The notes beneath the pieces were generated by a model that saw only the letters and a program-made list of their open reading frames with translations, had not been told where the DNA came from and did not search any database. The translations under genes and the position numbers were made by a program. From Bacteroides cutis (GTDB lineage: Bacteria; Bacteroidota; Bacteroidia; Bacteroidales; Bacteroidaceae), in the NCBI RefSeq assembly GCF_900241005.1, contig NZ_OEST01000008.1, forward strand, positions 89,019 through 153,018: a stretch of 64,000 bases of DNA, written 5' to 3'. Shown here in pieces: positions 8,431 through 17,177 of this stretch. Position 1 is the first letter of the stretch, and each line of letters opens with the position of its first letter.

Positions 8431-10728
8431 CTAGTTCATAATCTTAAATCCGATAAAGAAAGTCCTCGGCTGTGTGGGACCATAGAAATAACCTGCATCC
8501 CGAAATTCCCCTTTATCCAAATCTTTCTGGAAACTATTAAAAATATTTTGTACACCTATATTCAATTGAAACTTGATGTGATCGTGCAAAACGAACGTAT
8601 AATTCAATTTCAGGTTCAGATCAAAGAATTGAGGAGTATGCTCCATATGGTCTTTCTCTACATATCCGGCATAATGAGGTACAATCATTTTACCCGTATA
8701 AGTACCGGATAGTGAAAAATCAAAGTTCTTTACCGGAGCGGATGAAAACGTAAAGTAACCATGATAGTCGGGAGTACGCGGCATACGTTTAGTTGTCAGG
8801 TCTTCGCCATCTACTTGTGTCCAGGCTTCTTCACGAGTATAACGACTACGCTGTGCCGTAAACCCCAACTGGAATTGTGCTTCCTTGCCATGCGCTATCT
8901 TAGCGTCGAGATTGGCACCGAATACACGGGCACCATTACCATTACGACGTTCTTTGATGACATCACCATTCTCATCCTTGCCTATATCCTCCAGCACAAA
9001 TACATGGCGTAAGTCTGTATAGAAACCTTCCACCAGAAGATTTGCCTGCCAATGCCCCAAATGAGCAGTCCAGTCGATAGAACCGCTGTAACTATTGGAA
9101 CGCTCTTCACGCAAATTATCCGACAGTTTGATTTGTACACCTTCACCCCCCACGGCAGTCACATGCAAATCTTCATCGTATGCCTGCGGGGCACGGAAAC
9201 CGGTAGAATAGGTCAATCGTGCCTGAAAGTCTTCAGTAGGTTTATAAAGAAGATTGACACGAGGACTGAAAATCAATTTGTCAATCAGATTATGTTTATC
9301 CAGACGGGCGCCTACCAACATCGTCAGCACATTCATCTTCCATTCGTTCTGAACAAAGGCACTGGCAATGCGTACATCCTGCTCCATATCACGGTGATAT
9401 CCCGTCATAACATCGTGCATGGAATTACTCTGATATTCCAAACCACCCGTGAAAGTAGCCGGAGCAAAAAAACAGTTATCCATATTACCAACATACATTC
9501 CCCCGGCTACCCAAGTGAGATCATCCGTCTTGCCGTATGCGTTTGCGTCCCTTTGAGCTCCATAATAACTGTTGCGGTCAGTGTGCTGGACAGAGCCATA
9601 TACTGAGAGTTTATGTTTATATTCACGCCAAAACAGATCGTAACTTACCCCCCCGCTATTGATAATATGTTTGGTTTGTTCGGTGATATCGGTTTCATGT
9701 GGTTGAAGATCGAACTTATTACCGCCACGACGAAACTCATTGGTGGTATGATACTCCAGATTGATACGGCTGAATTGTGTAGGGCGATAGTAAGCACGGA
9801 AACCGAAAGTGTTCATATTCAACTTACCTAATTCGGAAAATCCGTCGCCATCACGATCGTAAGGATTACGGTTACGATAACTCTCATAGAGAGCGATACC
9901 GTAAGAATTATCCTTGGCTACCAAAGAAACGTTGCCCCCCATGTATTGTTCCCAAGACTTTCCATCCATATTAGAGAACATGCTCGATACCTGAAAAGAG
10001 TTATTAATAGGATCTTTAGTAATGATATTAATGGTTCCTCCTACCGCATTGGCACCGAAAAGAGCGGAACCTCCACCACGTACCACCTCTACACGTTCGA
10101 TCATATTCACAGGAATTTGTTCCAAGCCATATACGCCACTCAATGCGCTGATAATAGGACGGCTGTTGATCAGGATTTGCGAGTACGGACCTTCCAGTCC
10201 ATTGATACGTACTTGAGGAAAGCCACAGTTCTGGCAGTTGTTTTCCACACGAAGTCCCGACTGATAATTCAAAGTCTTGGCAAGGTCGGTAGAATTCACC
10301 ATTTCAAAAAGTTTGGTACTCATCACATTCACTACTACCGGAGCAGCTTTACGGCTTACTTCATTACGATTAGCTGATACGACCACCTCATCCGTCATAA
10401 AACTTTCCTCTATCATCTGAAAATGTACCACAGCGGTATATTCTTTGGATACCTCTATCTCTTTTTCTTGCGTTTTATATCCCACTGCCGACACACGCAG
10501 TTTATACTTGCCCGGTGAAAGGTTCTTAAATTGAAATTGTCCTTCTTCATTGGATATCGTTCCCTGTCCTGTCCCTACAATCAAAATAGTGGCGTACGGT
10601 ATATTTTCTTCACTTCCTTCCACAATGACGTGGCCTGAAATCATATTACCTTCCCTGATAGGATTTACGGCAATAGCTACGCCGGTGCTTACTACAGTAA
10701 GTACCAACGCCAATATAAATTGTTTCAT
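8431..10728 (-). CDS. TonB-dependent receptor with CarboxypepD_reg-like domain and CxxC plug motif
   Basis: Outer membrane importer of 765 residues. It has a signal peptide (about 1-20), a CarboxypepD_reg-like domain (about 27-110: SGHVIVEGSEENIPYATI) and a TonB-box-like DEVVVSANRNE at 113-123. The plug has NNCQNCGFPQVRINGLEG (Cys165, Cys168) and VEVVRGGGSALFGANAVGG, then the barrel. No SusD partner follows, so a small ligand is more likely than a glycan. The CQNC pair in the plug and the neighbouring His/Cys-rich protein suggest a metal or metal complex (inference). The region 42-130 bp upstream holds a phased 22-bp repeat array that is probably its control region. Confidence 0.92.
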   Translation of the reverse strand: MKQFILALVLTVVSTGVAIAVNPIREGNMISGHVIVEGSEENIPYATILIVGTGQGTISNEEGQFQFKNLSPGKYKLRVSAVGYKTQEKEIEVSKEYTAVVHFQMIEESFMTDEVVVSANRNEVSRKAAPVVVNVMSTKLFEMVNSTDLAKTLNYQSGLRVENNCQNCGFPQVRINGLEGPYSQILINSRPIISALSGVYGLEQIPVNMIERVEVVRGGGSALFGANAVGGTINIITKDPINNSFQVSSMFSNMDGKSWEQYMGGNVSLVAKDNSYGIALYESYRNRNPYDRDGDGFSELGKLNMNTFGFRAYYRPTQFSRINLEYHTTNEFRRGGNKFDLQPHETDITEQTKHIINSGGVSYDLFWREYKHKLSVYGSVQHTDRNSYYGAQRDANAYGKTDDLTWVAGGMYVGNMDNCFFAPATFTGGLEYQSNSMHDVMTGYHRDMEQDVRIASAFVQNEWKMNVLTMLVGARLDKHNLIDKLIFSPRVNLLYKPTEDFQARLTYSTGFRAPQAYDEDLHVTAVGGEGVQIKLSDNLREERSNSYSGSIDWTAHLGHWQANLLVEGFYTDLRHVFVLEDIGKDENGDVIKERRNGNGARVFGANLDAKIAHGKEAQFQLGFTAQRSRYTREEAWTQVDGEDLTTKRMPRTPDYHGYFTFSSAPVKNFDFSLSGTYTGKMIVPHYAGYVEKDHMEHTPQFFDLNLKLNYTFVLHDHIKFQLNIGVQNIFNSFQKDLDKGEFRDAGYFYGPTQPRTFFIGFKIMN

Positions 10729-10769
10729 GATTAGCGTATATAAAAAATTATCAATAAATATCTGTCACA

Positions 10770-10857
10770 TACCAAATGCTGGTACGATAAATACCAAATA
10801 ACGGTACAACAAATATCAAACGCTGGTACAGTACATACCAACAGTCGATATTACAAA
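10770..10857. repeat. Four-unit 22-bp-period array of TACCA-N5-TGGTA sites
   Basis: Units begin at 10770, 10792, 10814 and 10836, exactly 22 bp apart. Unit 1 is TACCA-AATGC-TGGTA, unit 2 TACCA-AATAA-CGGTA, unit 3 TATCA-AACGC-TGGTA, and unit 4 a weaker TACCA-ACAGT-CGATA. Half-sites alternate at 10- and 12-bp steps, so all eight lie on about the same face of the helix. On the minus strand the units contain TTTG, so the proximal one may overlap the -33 box of the receptor gene that starts at 10728. This looks like a multi-site operator; the protein that binds it is unknown. Confidence 0.75.
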
Positions 10858-10863
10858 ATGCAT

Positions 10864-11205
10864 TTAAAGAATGATAGAAGATGGAGGGGCACGAAGGGAA
10901 ATCACCCTATATGCTTTACCTTTAACGGCAACGCTTCCAGATTCAACTCTAAGCACTGTCAACAAGGGACACATCGGATGCAACTGTTCGCAACAATCCG
11001 GCTCGGATGAGATAAAATGAGACAACAAGCCGATGACAAGAAGTGAAGCATCGGAATGCGAATGTTTATTATGAAAAGGATGCGAGTGGGTAACCAATAC
11101 CCCATTTACGTAGTGGACATGAGTAAACGCCGTTATACTTGCCTGGTACGCTATGAAGAGTACAAGCAAGAATAAGGCGCCTATGATTTTTCTGAGTTGC
11201 TTCAC
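10864..11205 (-). CDS. Small His/Cys-rich membrane or periplasmic protein
   Basis: I do not recognise a named family with certainty. The 113-residue product has one N-terminal hydrophobic segment (about residues 8-25), then a histidine-dense stretch (H29, H31, H40, H42, H45, H48, H50) and a cysteine group (C71, C72, C79). That composition suggests binding of a transition metal such as Zn or Cu outside the cytoplasm (inference). It precedes the CxxC TonB receptor on the same strand and has its own promoter inside the end of the nucleotidase gene. It is probably part of a metal-related locus with the receptor. Confidence 0.7.
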   Translation of the reverse strand: MKQLRKIIGALFLLVLFIAYQASITAFTHVHYVNGVLVTHSHPFHNKHSHSDASLLVIGLLSHFISSEPDCCEQLHPMCPLLTVLRVESGSVAVKGKAYRVISLRAPPSSIIL

Positions 11206-11237
11206 GTCCCGATACCTATCTTTTTAATTTGAAGCGG

Positions 11238-11270
11238 CAAAGATAGTAATTATTTGTCAGTTTTACCAAA
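11238..11270 (-). promoter_or_regulatory. Promoter for the His/Cys-rich protein
   Basis: On the minus strand TATCTTTG (11245-11238) is preceded by TTTG (11270-11267) with a 21-bp spacer. The start of transcription would be near 11231, giving a ~26-base leader. The -33 box lies inside the 3' end of the nucleotidase gene. Confidence 0.6.
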
Positions 11271-12995
11271 CAGGTATTCATAATCACGTTTGGAAGCAGG
11301 CACTGTCCATTTTTCAGGAATGAATTTCCACTGACCTAAAGCATGGGGAGTAATCACTTTCCGCTGTTCGATATATTGCACCAGATAATAACGTAGATCT
11401 TTATCGGTAGAATTGATGATACGTCCTTTCAAGTCATCCTGTGAGATACCCGCTCCCTTGGTAAGAAGTTCTCCACCCCCATTACCACGATAAGAGTTCA
11501 GGGCAACCGTATAAATCTTATTCATATCGAACGGTTTACCATCTGCCATACTGATAATCGTTACTTTCTCCCCCGCCGGTTTCGTCACATCCACTGTATA
11601 TATGATACCGGCAGCAGAATCAAAGTTAAAGCTAAAGTTCTTAAAAGAAGCACGATCAGCAGCACCCTCACGACGTTTTTCACGGAACAATAAGAGGTGA
11701 TCATCCGCCGACTGCATACGATTTGTCCATAAATCATACGACATTTCCAAGGCATCATGAACTTCCTTACCCGAAAGTTTCATAGTATAGAGCATGTTCT
11801 CGTACTTATACAAATTGAACATGTCGTTCACAAAAACTTCACCTTCTTTTATCTCTGTATCAAATGACAAAGGTGCGGCCAATGAAATTTCAGCACCGCT
11901 GATTTCCAACTGTAACGTATGGATAAGATCGATGAAAGCAGAAGAGCCGAAATATGCAGGACGCGTGGAAATGGTTTCAGTGAACCGTCCTATTTTTTTG
12001 GAAACAAAATCCTGAATAGTACCATATTGAGGCGTAAAATGCTTCATAAAGTCTTCACTGATACCGTAATCCTTGGTGTCAGAGAGCCTTCCTTCTATCT
12101 TTTTATCCACGACTTTGCCGTTACGCAGTTTCAGAGTCACGTCAATATCACTTACAACAAGACCGTTACTGGCAGGATCTATCACCAACACAGAATCTCC
12201 TTCAACATTCACCACTTTCTTGCACTCGCGGGCATGATCGTGCCCCATCAATACGATATCAAATCCCGGCACATTCCGCGCAACGTCTATCGAGGCATTT
12301 TCACGATATTTACCTCCCATCAACAAGGCATCTTGTCCGGCATGGAACATACCGATTATCAAATCCGGCTTTTCTTTTTCGCGAATAGTTTTCATCCATT
12401 TACGGGCAGTATCTTCCATATCATCAAAACGAAGTCCTTGCCATAGGTTCTCTGACAACCATACGGGAATAGCAGGAGTAATCATCCCCAATACCACAAT
12501 CTTCACACCATCACGTTCCATCACCTGATAAGGTTTAAAATGTGTATTTCCCGAAGCTGTTTCAATGATATTAGCTCCCAAAACCGGGAAGTGACAATCG
12601 CCCGCCCAACGGTCAAAAACAGTACGACCGGTCTCTACATCATGATTACCCATATTTCCGGCATCATAACCCATGAAGTTCATCATTTCGGCAGCCACAT
12701 GAGGAGAAACCGTATCAATGTAGTTGTAATAGTAGGCCGTAGGTTGTCCTTGCAAAATATCACCATTATCCAACAATATCAGATTATCTTTATATACCTC
12801 TCTATTTTTCTGCACCAATGCGTACACGCGCGCCAAACTTCCAGTTGCTTCCCGTTGTAAAATAAAGTCATGGGGATAGAAATTTCCGTGTATATCACTC
12901 GTTTGTACAATCTTCAATTTTATTTCTTTCTCCTGAGTATTTACACAAGCGGTCAGGATAAAAAAACACAGAAAAAAAACACTTACTCTTTTCAT
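11250..12995 (-). CDS. 5'-nucleotidase / 2',3'-cyclic phosphodiesterase-type lipoprotein
   Basis: Two-domain metallophosphatase of the UshA/CpdB family, 581 residues. The signal peptide ends in lipobox-like LTAC (Cys17). Metal-binding blocks are present: TSDIHGNFYP, DNGDILQGQ, GNMGNHDVE and LMGHDHAREC. The C-terminal nucleotide-recognition domain includes LNSYRGNGGGELL. It would hydrolyse extracellular nucleotides to nucleosides and phosphate at the cell envelope. Exact specificity cannot be read from motifs. It lies 13 bp behind the histidine kinase gene on the same strand, so the two are almost certainly co-transcribed. Confidence 0.93.
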   Translation of the reverse strand: MKRVSVFFLCFFILTACVNTQEKEIKLKIVQTSDIHGNFYPHDFILQREATGSLARVYALVQKNREVYKDNLILLDNGDILQGQPTAYYYNYIDTVSPHVAAEMMNFMGYDAGNMGNHDVETGRTVFDRWAGDCHFPVLGANIIETASGNTHFKPYQVMERDGVKIVVLGMITPAIPVWLSENLWQGLRFDDMEDTARKWMKTIREKEKPDLIIGMFHAGQDALLMGGKYRENASIDVARNVPGFDIVLMGHDHARECKKVVNVEGDSVLVIDPASNGLVVSDIDVTLKLRNGKVVDKKIEGRLSDTKDYGISEDFMKHFTPQYGTIQDFVSKKIGRFTETISTRPAYFGSSAFIDLIHTLQLEISGAEISLAAPLSFDTEIKEGEVFVNDMFNLYKYENMLYTMKLSGKEVHDALEMSYDLWTNRMQSADDHLLLFREKRREGAADRASFKNFSFNFDSAAGIIYTVDVTKPAGEKVTIISMADGKPFDMNKIYTVALNSYRGNGGGELLTKGAGISQDDLKGRIINSTDKDLRYYLVQYIEQRKVITPHALGQWKFIPEKWTVPASKRDYEYLFGKTDK

Positions 12996-13008
12996 TCTAT
13001 CATGTATT

Positions 13009-14928
13009 TTATAAATCTAACGGATGAGTGAAAATAAATCTCGCTCCCTTAGTATAAGTAGAGTCTATCCAAATTTTTCCACCCCATTTTTGTACAGTCA
13101 ACCGGCAAATTGATAAACCTAATCCCGTTCCCTGAGCATATTCATTTAGTTTCTCAAAACGCTCAAAAACCTGTTTTTGCTTTTCCAAAGGTATACCACA
13201 ACCGGTATCTGATACAGAAAAGACAGCCATACCACAACCTTTATCCAATTTTAAATTCAAAGTGATGATGCCTTTTTCTGTAAACTTATCTGCATTTGAA
13301 AGAAGATTGATAACAACCTGCTGCAAACGCTGTATATCCGTACGCATTTCCAATATTTCCAGATCAGACTCAAATATCAGATGATTAGAAGATCTACGTG
13401 CCTGCACTACCGAAGCCAACGCTTGACGACAAACTTGCACAACATCGCACTTTTCCATTGAAAAGTTTACCCTACCTGCTTCAAGACGCGACACATCCAG
13501 AATGTCATTAATCAGCCGTAGCAGCAAATCCGAATTAGTTTTGATAATATCGAAATATCCCCTTTGCTCTTCCAAAGAAGTATCGCCGGCAGAGAGTACG
13601 TCTGAAAAACCGACAATAGCATTTAAAGGTGTACGTATCTCATGACTCATATTGGCAAGAAAAGCACTCTTCAACCGACTGGACTCTTCAGCTTTATCCT
13701 TAGCTTCTCGCAAAGCCCCTTCGGATACTTGCAACTCGTCCTTCAATTTCTTGGTGTGGTAATAGAAATAGAGCGAAACAAACAAGCCGGCAAGCAATAT
13801 GACCAAAATAGAGAATACTCCCCAAATCTGGAATTTATACTGTTCATAAAATGATGGAGCCACATTCACTATCTTTACGGGTACAGACAAAAAAGAGATA
13901 TCAAGTTTTCTCTCTTTGATAAGTTTGCCATCTACCAACGCTTCATTGGGAATGACCTCTATCAGATTATTTTCATCGTGGGGATTGGATAATAACTGTA
14001 TGGCCTGACGTGCCATGCCTTTACCTAACGCTCTGTATATAGGGACAATTCCACCTACTGCCCAATATCCTATACCAATCGAAGTGATGGAAAAAACCGG
14101 CAGCCCGGGAGCCGCTTCCATCATGGCATAAGTAGCGTTCCGCATAAAATAGCCATCATTCATATCTACTCGCCACGTACCCAACAGTAGGGCTGTGTTA
14201 GCAGGCAGTGCGTGAAGTTTGTCACTGATTGTATAAATAGTATTTACACGCCCATCCAAAAGGATAAGATTCAAATCGGGAAAGTTCTTCATTTCTTCTA
14301 TGACATGCGCCTGCAAAGTGACACCCCCATAACTGTTATCTGATATAAACGCGATATTCCGGGTAGCCGGATACATCTTTTTAATCATCCGGACATTGGC
14401 TTTAACGTCATAATCATACATAAAACCCGCTTTAATAGGCAAACCCTGAAAATCCTCAAAGAAGTCCAAAGACTCAGGCATCCATGTCTTCAAATCCACC
14501 CCTTGTTCCGGTAATTTTATTATGTTGCGGCTCGTCAACGACGTAAGTACAGGAATATTTCCACGGACGGACTCCTCCACCGATAGATAGGCAGCCCAAG
14601 CTTCCTGCCCTATAAGAACAATCAATACAGGTTCTTTATTGCCTTTATATTTCGATAATAATTCTGTCATTCTCCGTTTCCACAAAGTGGATTCTGAGAA
14701 ACTTTTACAGTTCATATTCTCCAATACGACTCCATTTTTACCTCCCAGACGCTGAAATTCTTCTATAAAATCAGAAATATTACCCGAAGTTTGGCGCGCG
14801 TCCGGATTATAGGAACTGATAATCAATACAGGATGTTCACCCATCATGGAGAAAGCAGACAAGACGGGAAAACAAAGTGCCATAAGTATTGACAGAACTC
14901 GATGGAATATATGTTTTGATTGATTCAT
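13009..14928 (-). CDS. Sensor histidine kinase with periplasmic-binding-like sensor domain
   Basis: 639 residues. After a signal/anchor segment (about 10-28) comes a large extracytoplasmic region (about 30-350) resembling an ABC substrate-binding fold (HPVLIISSYNPD, NIAFISDNSYGG, ITSIGIGYWAVGG). A transmembrane helix follows (about 367-390), then a coiled linker, a HisKA domain with the phospho-acceptor His429 in FLANMSHEIRTPLNA, and a HATPase domain with DTGCGIP and GTGLGLSICR. No receiver domain is attached and no response regulator gene is adjacent, so it is an orphan kinase. Co-transcription with the nucleotidase suggests the ligand relates to nucleotides or phosphate (inference). Confidence 0.93.
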   Translation of the reverse strand: MNQSKHIFHRVLSILMALCFPVLSAFSMMGEHPVLIISSYNPDARQTSGNISDFIEEFQRLGGKNGVVLENMNCKSFSESTLWKRRMTELLSKYKGNKEPVLIVLIGQEAWAAYLSVEESVRGNIPVLTSLTSRNIIKLPEQGVDLKTWMPESLDFFEDFQGLPIKAGFMYDYDVKANVRMIKKMYPATRNIAFISDNSYGGVTLQAHVIEEMKNFPDLNLILLDGRVNTIYTISDKLHALPANTALLLGTWRVDMNDGYFMRNATYAMMEAAPGLPVFSITSIGIGYWAVGGIVPIYRALGKGMARQAIQLLSNPHDENNLIEVIPNEALVDGKLIKERKLDISFLSVPVKIVNVAPSFYEQYKFQIWGVFSILVILLAGLFVSLYFYYHTKKLKDELQVSEGALREAKDKAEESSRLKSAFLANMSHEIRTPLNAIVGFSDVLSAGDTSLEEQRGYFDIIKTNSDLLLRLINDILDVSRLEAGRVNFSMEKCDVVQVCRQALASVVQARRSSNHLIFESDLEILEMRTDIQRLQQVVINLLSNADKFTEKGIITLNLKLDKGCGMAVFSVSDTGCGIPLEKQKQVFERFEKLNEYAQGTGLGLSICRLTVQKWGGKIWIDSTYTKGARFIFTHPLDL

Positions 14929-14949
14929 TCAACAACTTTGTAACTGGTA

Positions 14950-14957
14950 CAAAGATA
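14950..14957 (-). promoter_or_regulatory. -7 element of the histidine kinase operon
   Basis: It reads TATCTTTG on the minus strand, 22 bp before the start codon at 14928. It is divergent from the tex promoter. Confidence 0.5.
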
Positions 14958-14998
14958 TAATAAAACTTATAAAGATATAGAAAAAAGATACTTTTTCG

Positions 14999-15006
14999 TA
15001 CATTTG
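14999..15006 (+). promoter_or_regulatory. -7 element of tex
   Basis: TACATTTG matches TAnnTTTG and lies 29 bp before the tex start at 15036. Confidence 0.5.
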
Positions 15007-15035
15007 CTCTCTATTATCAATATCATTTAATTGAC

Positions 15036-17177
15036 ATGACACAAATTTTTCACAACATAATATCTGCCACTCTTGGGATATCTGAAAAACAAATCGGGCA
15101 GACTTTACATTTGTTAAACGATGGAGCTACCATTCCATTTATCAGTCGTTACAGAAAAGAAGCAACAGGCGGATTGGATGAAGTACAGATTGAAGCCATC
15201 CAAACTCAGTATGAAAAACTGAATGAAATCGCTAAACGTAAAGAAACCATCATCAATACTATCCGGGAACAAGAAAAGATGACACCTGAGTTACAGAAAC
15301 GTATCGATGAAACATGGGACAGTACTGTGCTCGAAGATATTTACTTGCCTTATAAGCCCAAACGCAAAACACGCGCGGAAGTCGCACGACAAAAAGGATT
15401 GGAACCGCTTGCCACTTTATTGATGTTACAGCGAGAGCCTCATCCGGAGAAGCGTGCTACCGATTTCGTCAAGGGTGATGTAAAAAATACAGATGACGCA
15501 TTAAAAGGAGCACGCGATATCATCGCCGAACAAGTGAGTGAAAATGAGCGTGCAAGAAACACATTACGAAATATTTTCTCGCGCCAGGCAATATTAACAG
15601 CCAAAGTTGTAAAGGGTAAAGAGGAAGAAGGTAACAAATACCGGGACTACTTTGATTGTTCCGAATCATTAAAACGTTGCAGTTCCCATCGCCTACTCGC
15701 CATTCGGCGTGCAGAATCCGAAGGTATACTGAAGGTAAGTATCAGCCCGGATGATGATGAATGTTTGGAACGTCTGGAACGACAATTCGTGTTTAATCAT
15801 AATACTTGTGGACAACAAGTGACCGAAGCTGTACAAGATGCTTACAAACGCCTGTTGAAACCTTCTATTGAGACAGAATTTGCAGCACTGAGTAAAGAAC
15901 GTGCCGATGAAGAAGCCATACGTGTGTTCACAGAAAACCTGCGTCAACTACTACTTGCTTCACCACTGGGACAAAAACGAGTAATGGGCATCGATCCCGG
16001 TTTCCGTACCGGATGTAAGGTGGTATGTTTGGATGCCCAAGGAAATCTTTTGCACAATGAAAATATATATCCACATCCACCGGTGAACAAACCGAAAGAG
16101 GCCTTTTCAAAATTACAAAAGATGATAGAGGCTTACAAGATAGAAGCAATTGCCATCGGTAACGGAACTGCCAGCCGTGAAACGGAGGATTTCTTAAAAC
16201 AACAGACATTCAATCTCAATATCCAGATTTTCATTGTAAGTGAACAAGGAGCATCCATTTATTCTGCGTCTAAAATAGCAAGGGATGAGTTTCCCGAGTA
16301 TGATGTAACCGTACGCGGTGCGGTATCCATTGCCCGCAGACTGATGGATCCGTTGGCAGAACTCGTAAAAATAGAGCCTAAATCTATCGGAGTGGGACAA
16401 TATCAGCATGATGTAGACCAAACTAAATTAAAAAGATCACTGGATCAAACAGTAGAAAACTGTGTAAACCAAGTAGGTGTAAACCTAAATACGGCCAGCA
16501 GTCATTTGTTGACCTATATATCCGGACTCGGTCCGCAACTGGCGCAAAACATCGTAAATTACCGAACTGAAAACGGAGCTTTTGCTTCCCGTAAGGAATT
16601 ATTAAAAGTACCCCGTATGGGAGCAAAAGCATTTGAGCAATGTGCCGGTTTCTTACGTATTCCGGAAGCAAAAAACCCATTGGATAACACGGCTGTACAT
16701 CCGGAAAGTTACTACATTGTAGAACAGATGGCGAAAGATTTAGGATGTACCGTAACAGAGTTGATTACCAACAAAGAATTACGACTGAAGATACAACCGG
16801 AACGATACCTTTCTCCCACCGTAGGTATGCCTACCCTGAAGGACATACTTCAGGAATTGGATAAACCCGGACGAGATCCTCGCGGTCCTATCAAGATATT
16901 TGAATTTGACAAGAATGTGCGTACCATCAATGACTTGCGTATCGGTATGGAACTTCCAGGTATTGTAGGCAATATTACCAACTTCGGTGCTTTTGTCGAT
17001 ATAGGCATCAAGGAAAATGGTCTGATACACCTCTCCCAACTTGCTCAAAGATACATATCAGACCCGAATGAAATAGTTTCCATTCATCAGCATGTCCGTG
17101 TAAAGGTGCTTAGTGTGGATCCTGACCGCAAGAGGATACAGTTGACGATGATTGGAGTGGAACAAGAAACTTTATAA
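15036..17177 (+). CDS. tex: Tex family S1 RNA-binding transcription accessory protein
   Basis: 713 residues. It follows Tex order: an N-terminal helical region with TIPFISRYRKEATGGLDE, a YqgF-like RNase H fold near RVMGIDPGFRTGCKV, helix-hairpin-helix repeats (ISGLGPQLAQNIVNYR, VPRMGAKAFEQCAGFLRI), and a C-terminal S1 domain (about 640-710, GIVGNITNFGAFVDIGIKE). Tex binds nucleic acid and RNA polymerase in other bacteria and affects transcription and stress tolerance. The start is supported by the TAnnTTTG element upstream. Its last 68 bp overlap the 3' end of the converging CPBP gene. Confidence 0.95.
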   Translation: MTQIFHNIISATLGISEKQIGQTLHLLNDGATIPFISRYRKEATGGLDEVQIEAIQTQYEKLNEIAKRKETIINTIREQEKMTPELQKRIDETWDSTVLEDIYLPYKPKRKTRAEVARQKGLEPLATLLMLQREPHPEKRATDFVKGDVKNTDDALKGARDIIAEQVSENERARNTLRNIFSRQAILTAKVVKGKEEEGNKYRDYFDCSESLKRCSSHRLLAIRRAESEGILKVSISPDDDECLERLERQFVFNHNTCGQQVTEAVQDAYKRLLKPSIETEFAALSKERADEEAIRVFTENLRQLLLASPLGQKRVMGIDPGFRTGCKVVCLDAQGNLLHNENIYPHPPVNKPKEAFSKLQKMIEAYKIEAIAIGNGTASRETEDFLKQQTFNLNIQIFIVSEQGASIYSASKIARDEFPEYDVTVRGAVSIARRLMDPLAELVKIEPKSIGVGQYQHDVDQTKLKRSLDQTVENCVNQVGVNLNTASSHLLTYISGLGPQLAQNIVNYRTENGAFASRKELLKVPRMGAKAFEQCAGFLRIPEAKNPLDNTAVHPESYYIVEQMAKDLGCTVTELITNKELRLKIQPERYLSPTVGMPTLKDILQELDKPGRDPRGPIKIFEFDKNVRTINDLRIGMELPGIVGNITNFGAFVDIGIKENGLIHLSQLAQRYISDPNEIVSIHQHVRVKVLSVDPDRKRIQLTMIGVEQETL

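Noticed and set aside
10770..10857. Short CRISPR-like array
   Set aside because: Repeats have no unique spacers of CRISPR length, the period is only 22 bp, and no cas genes are near.
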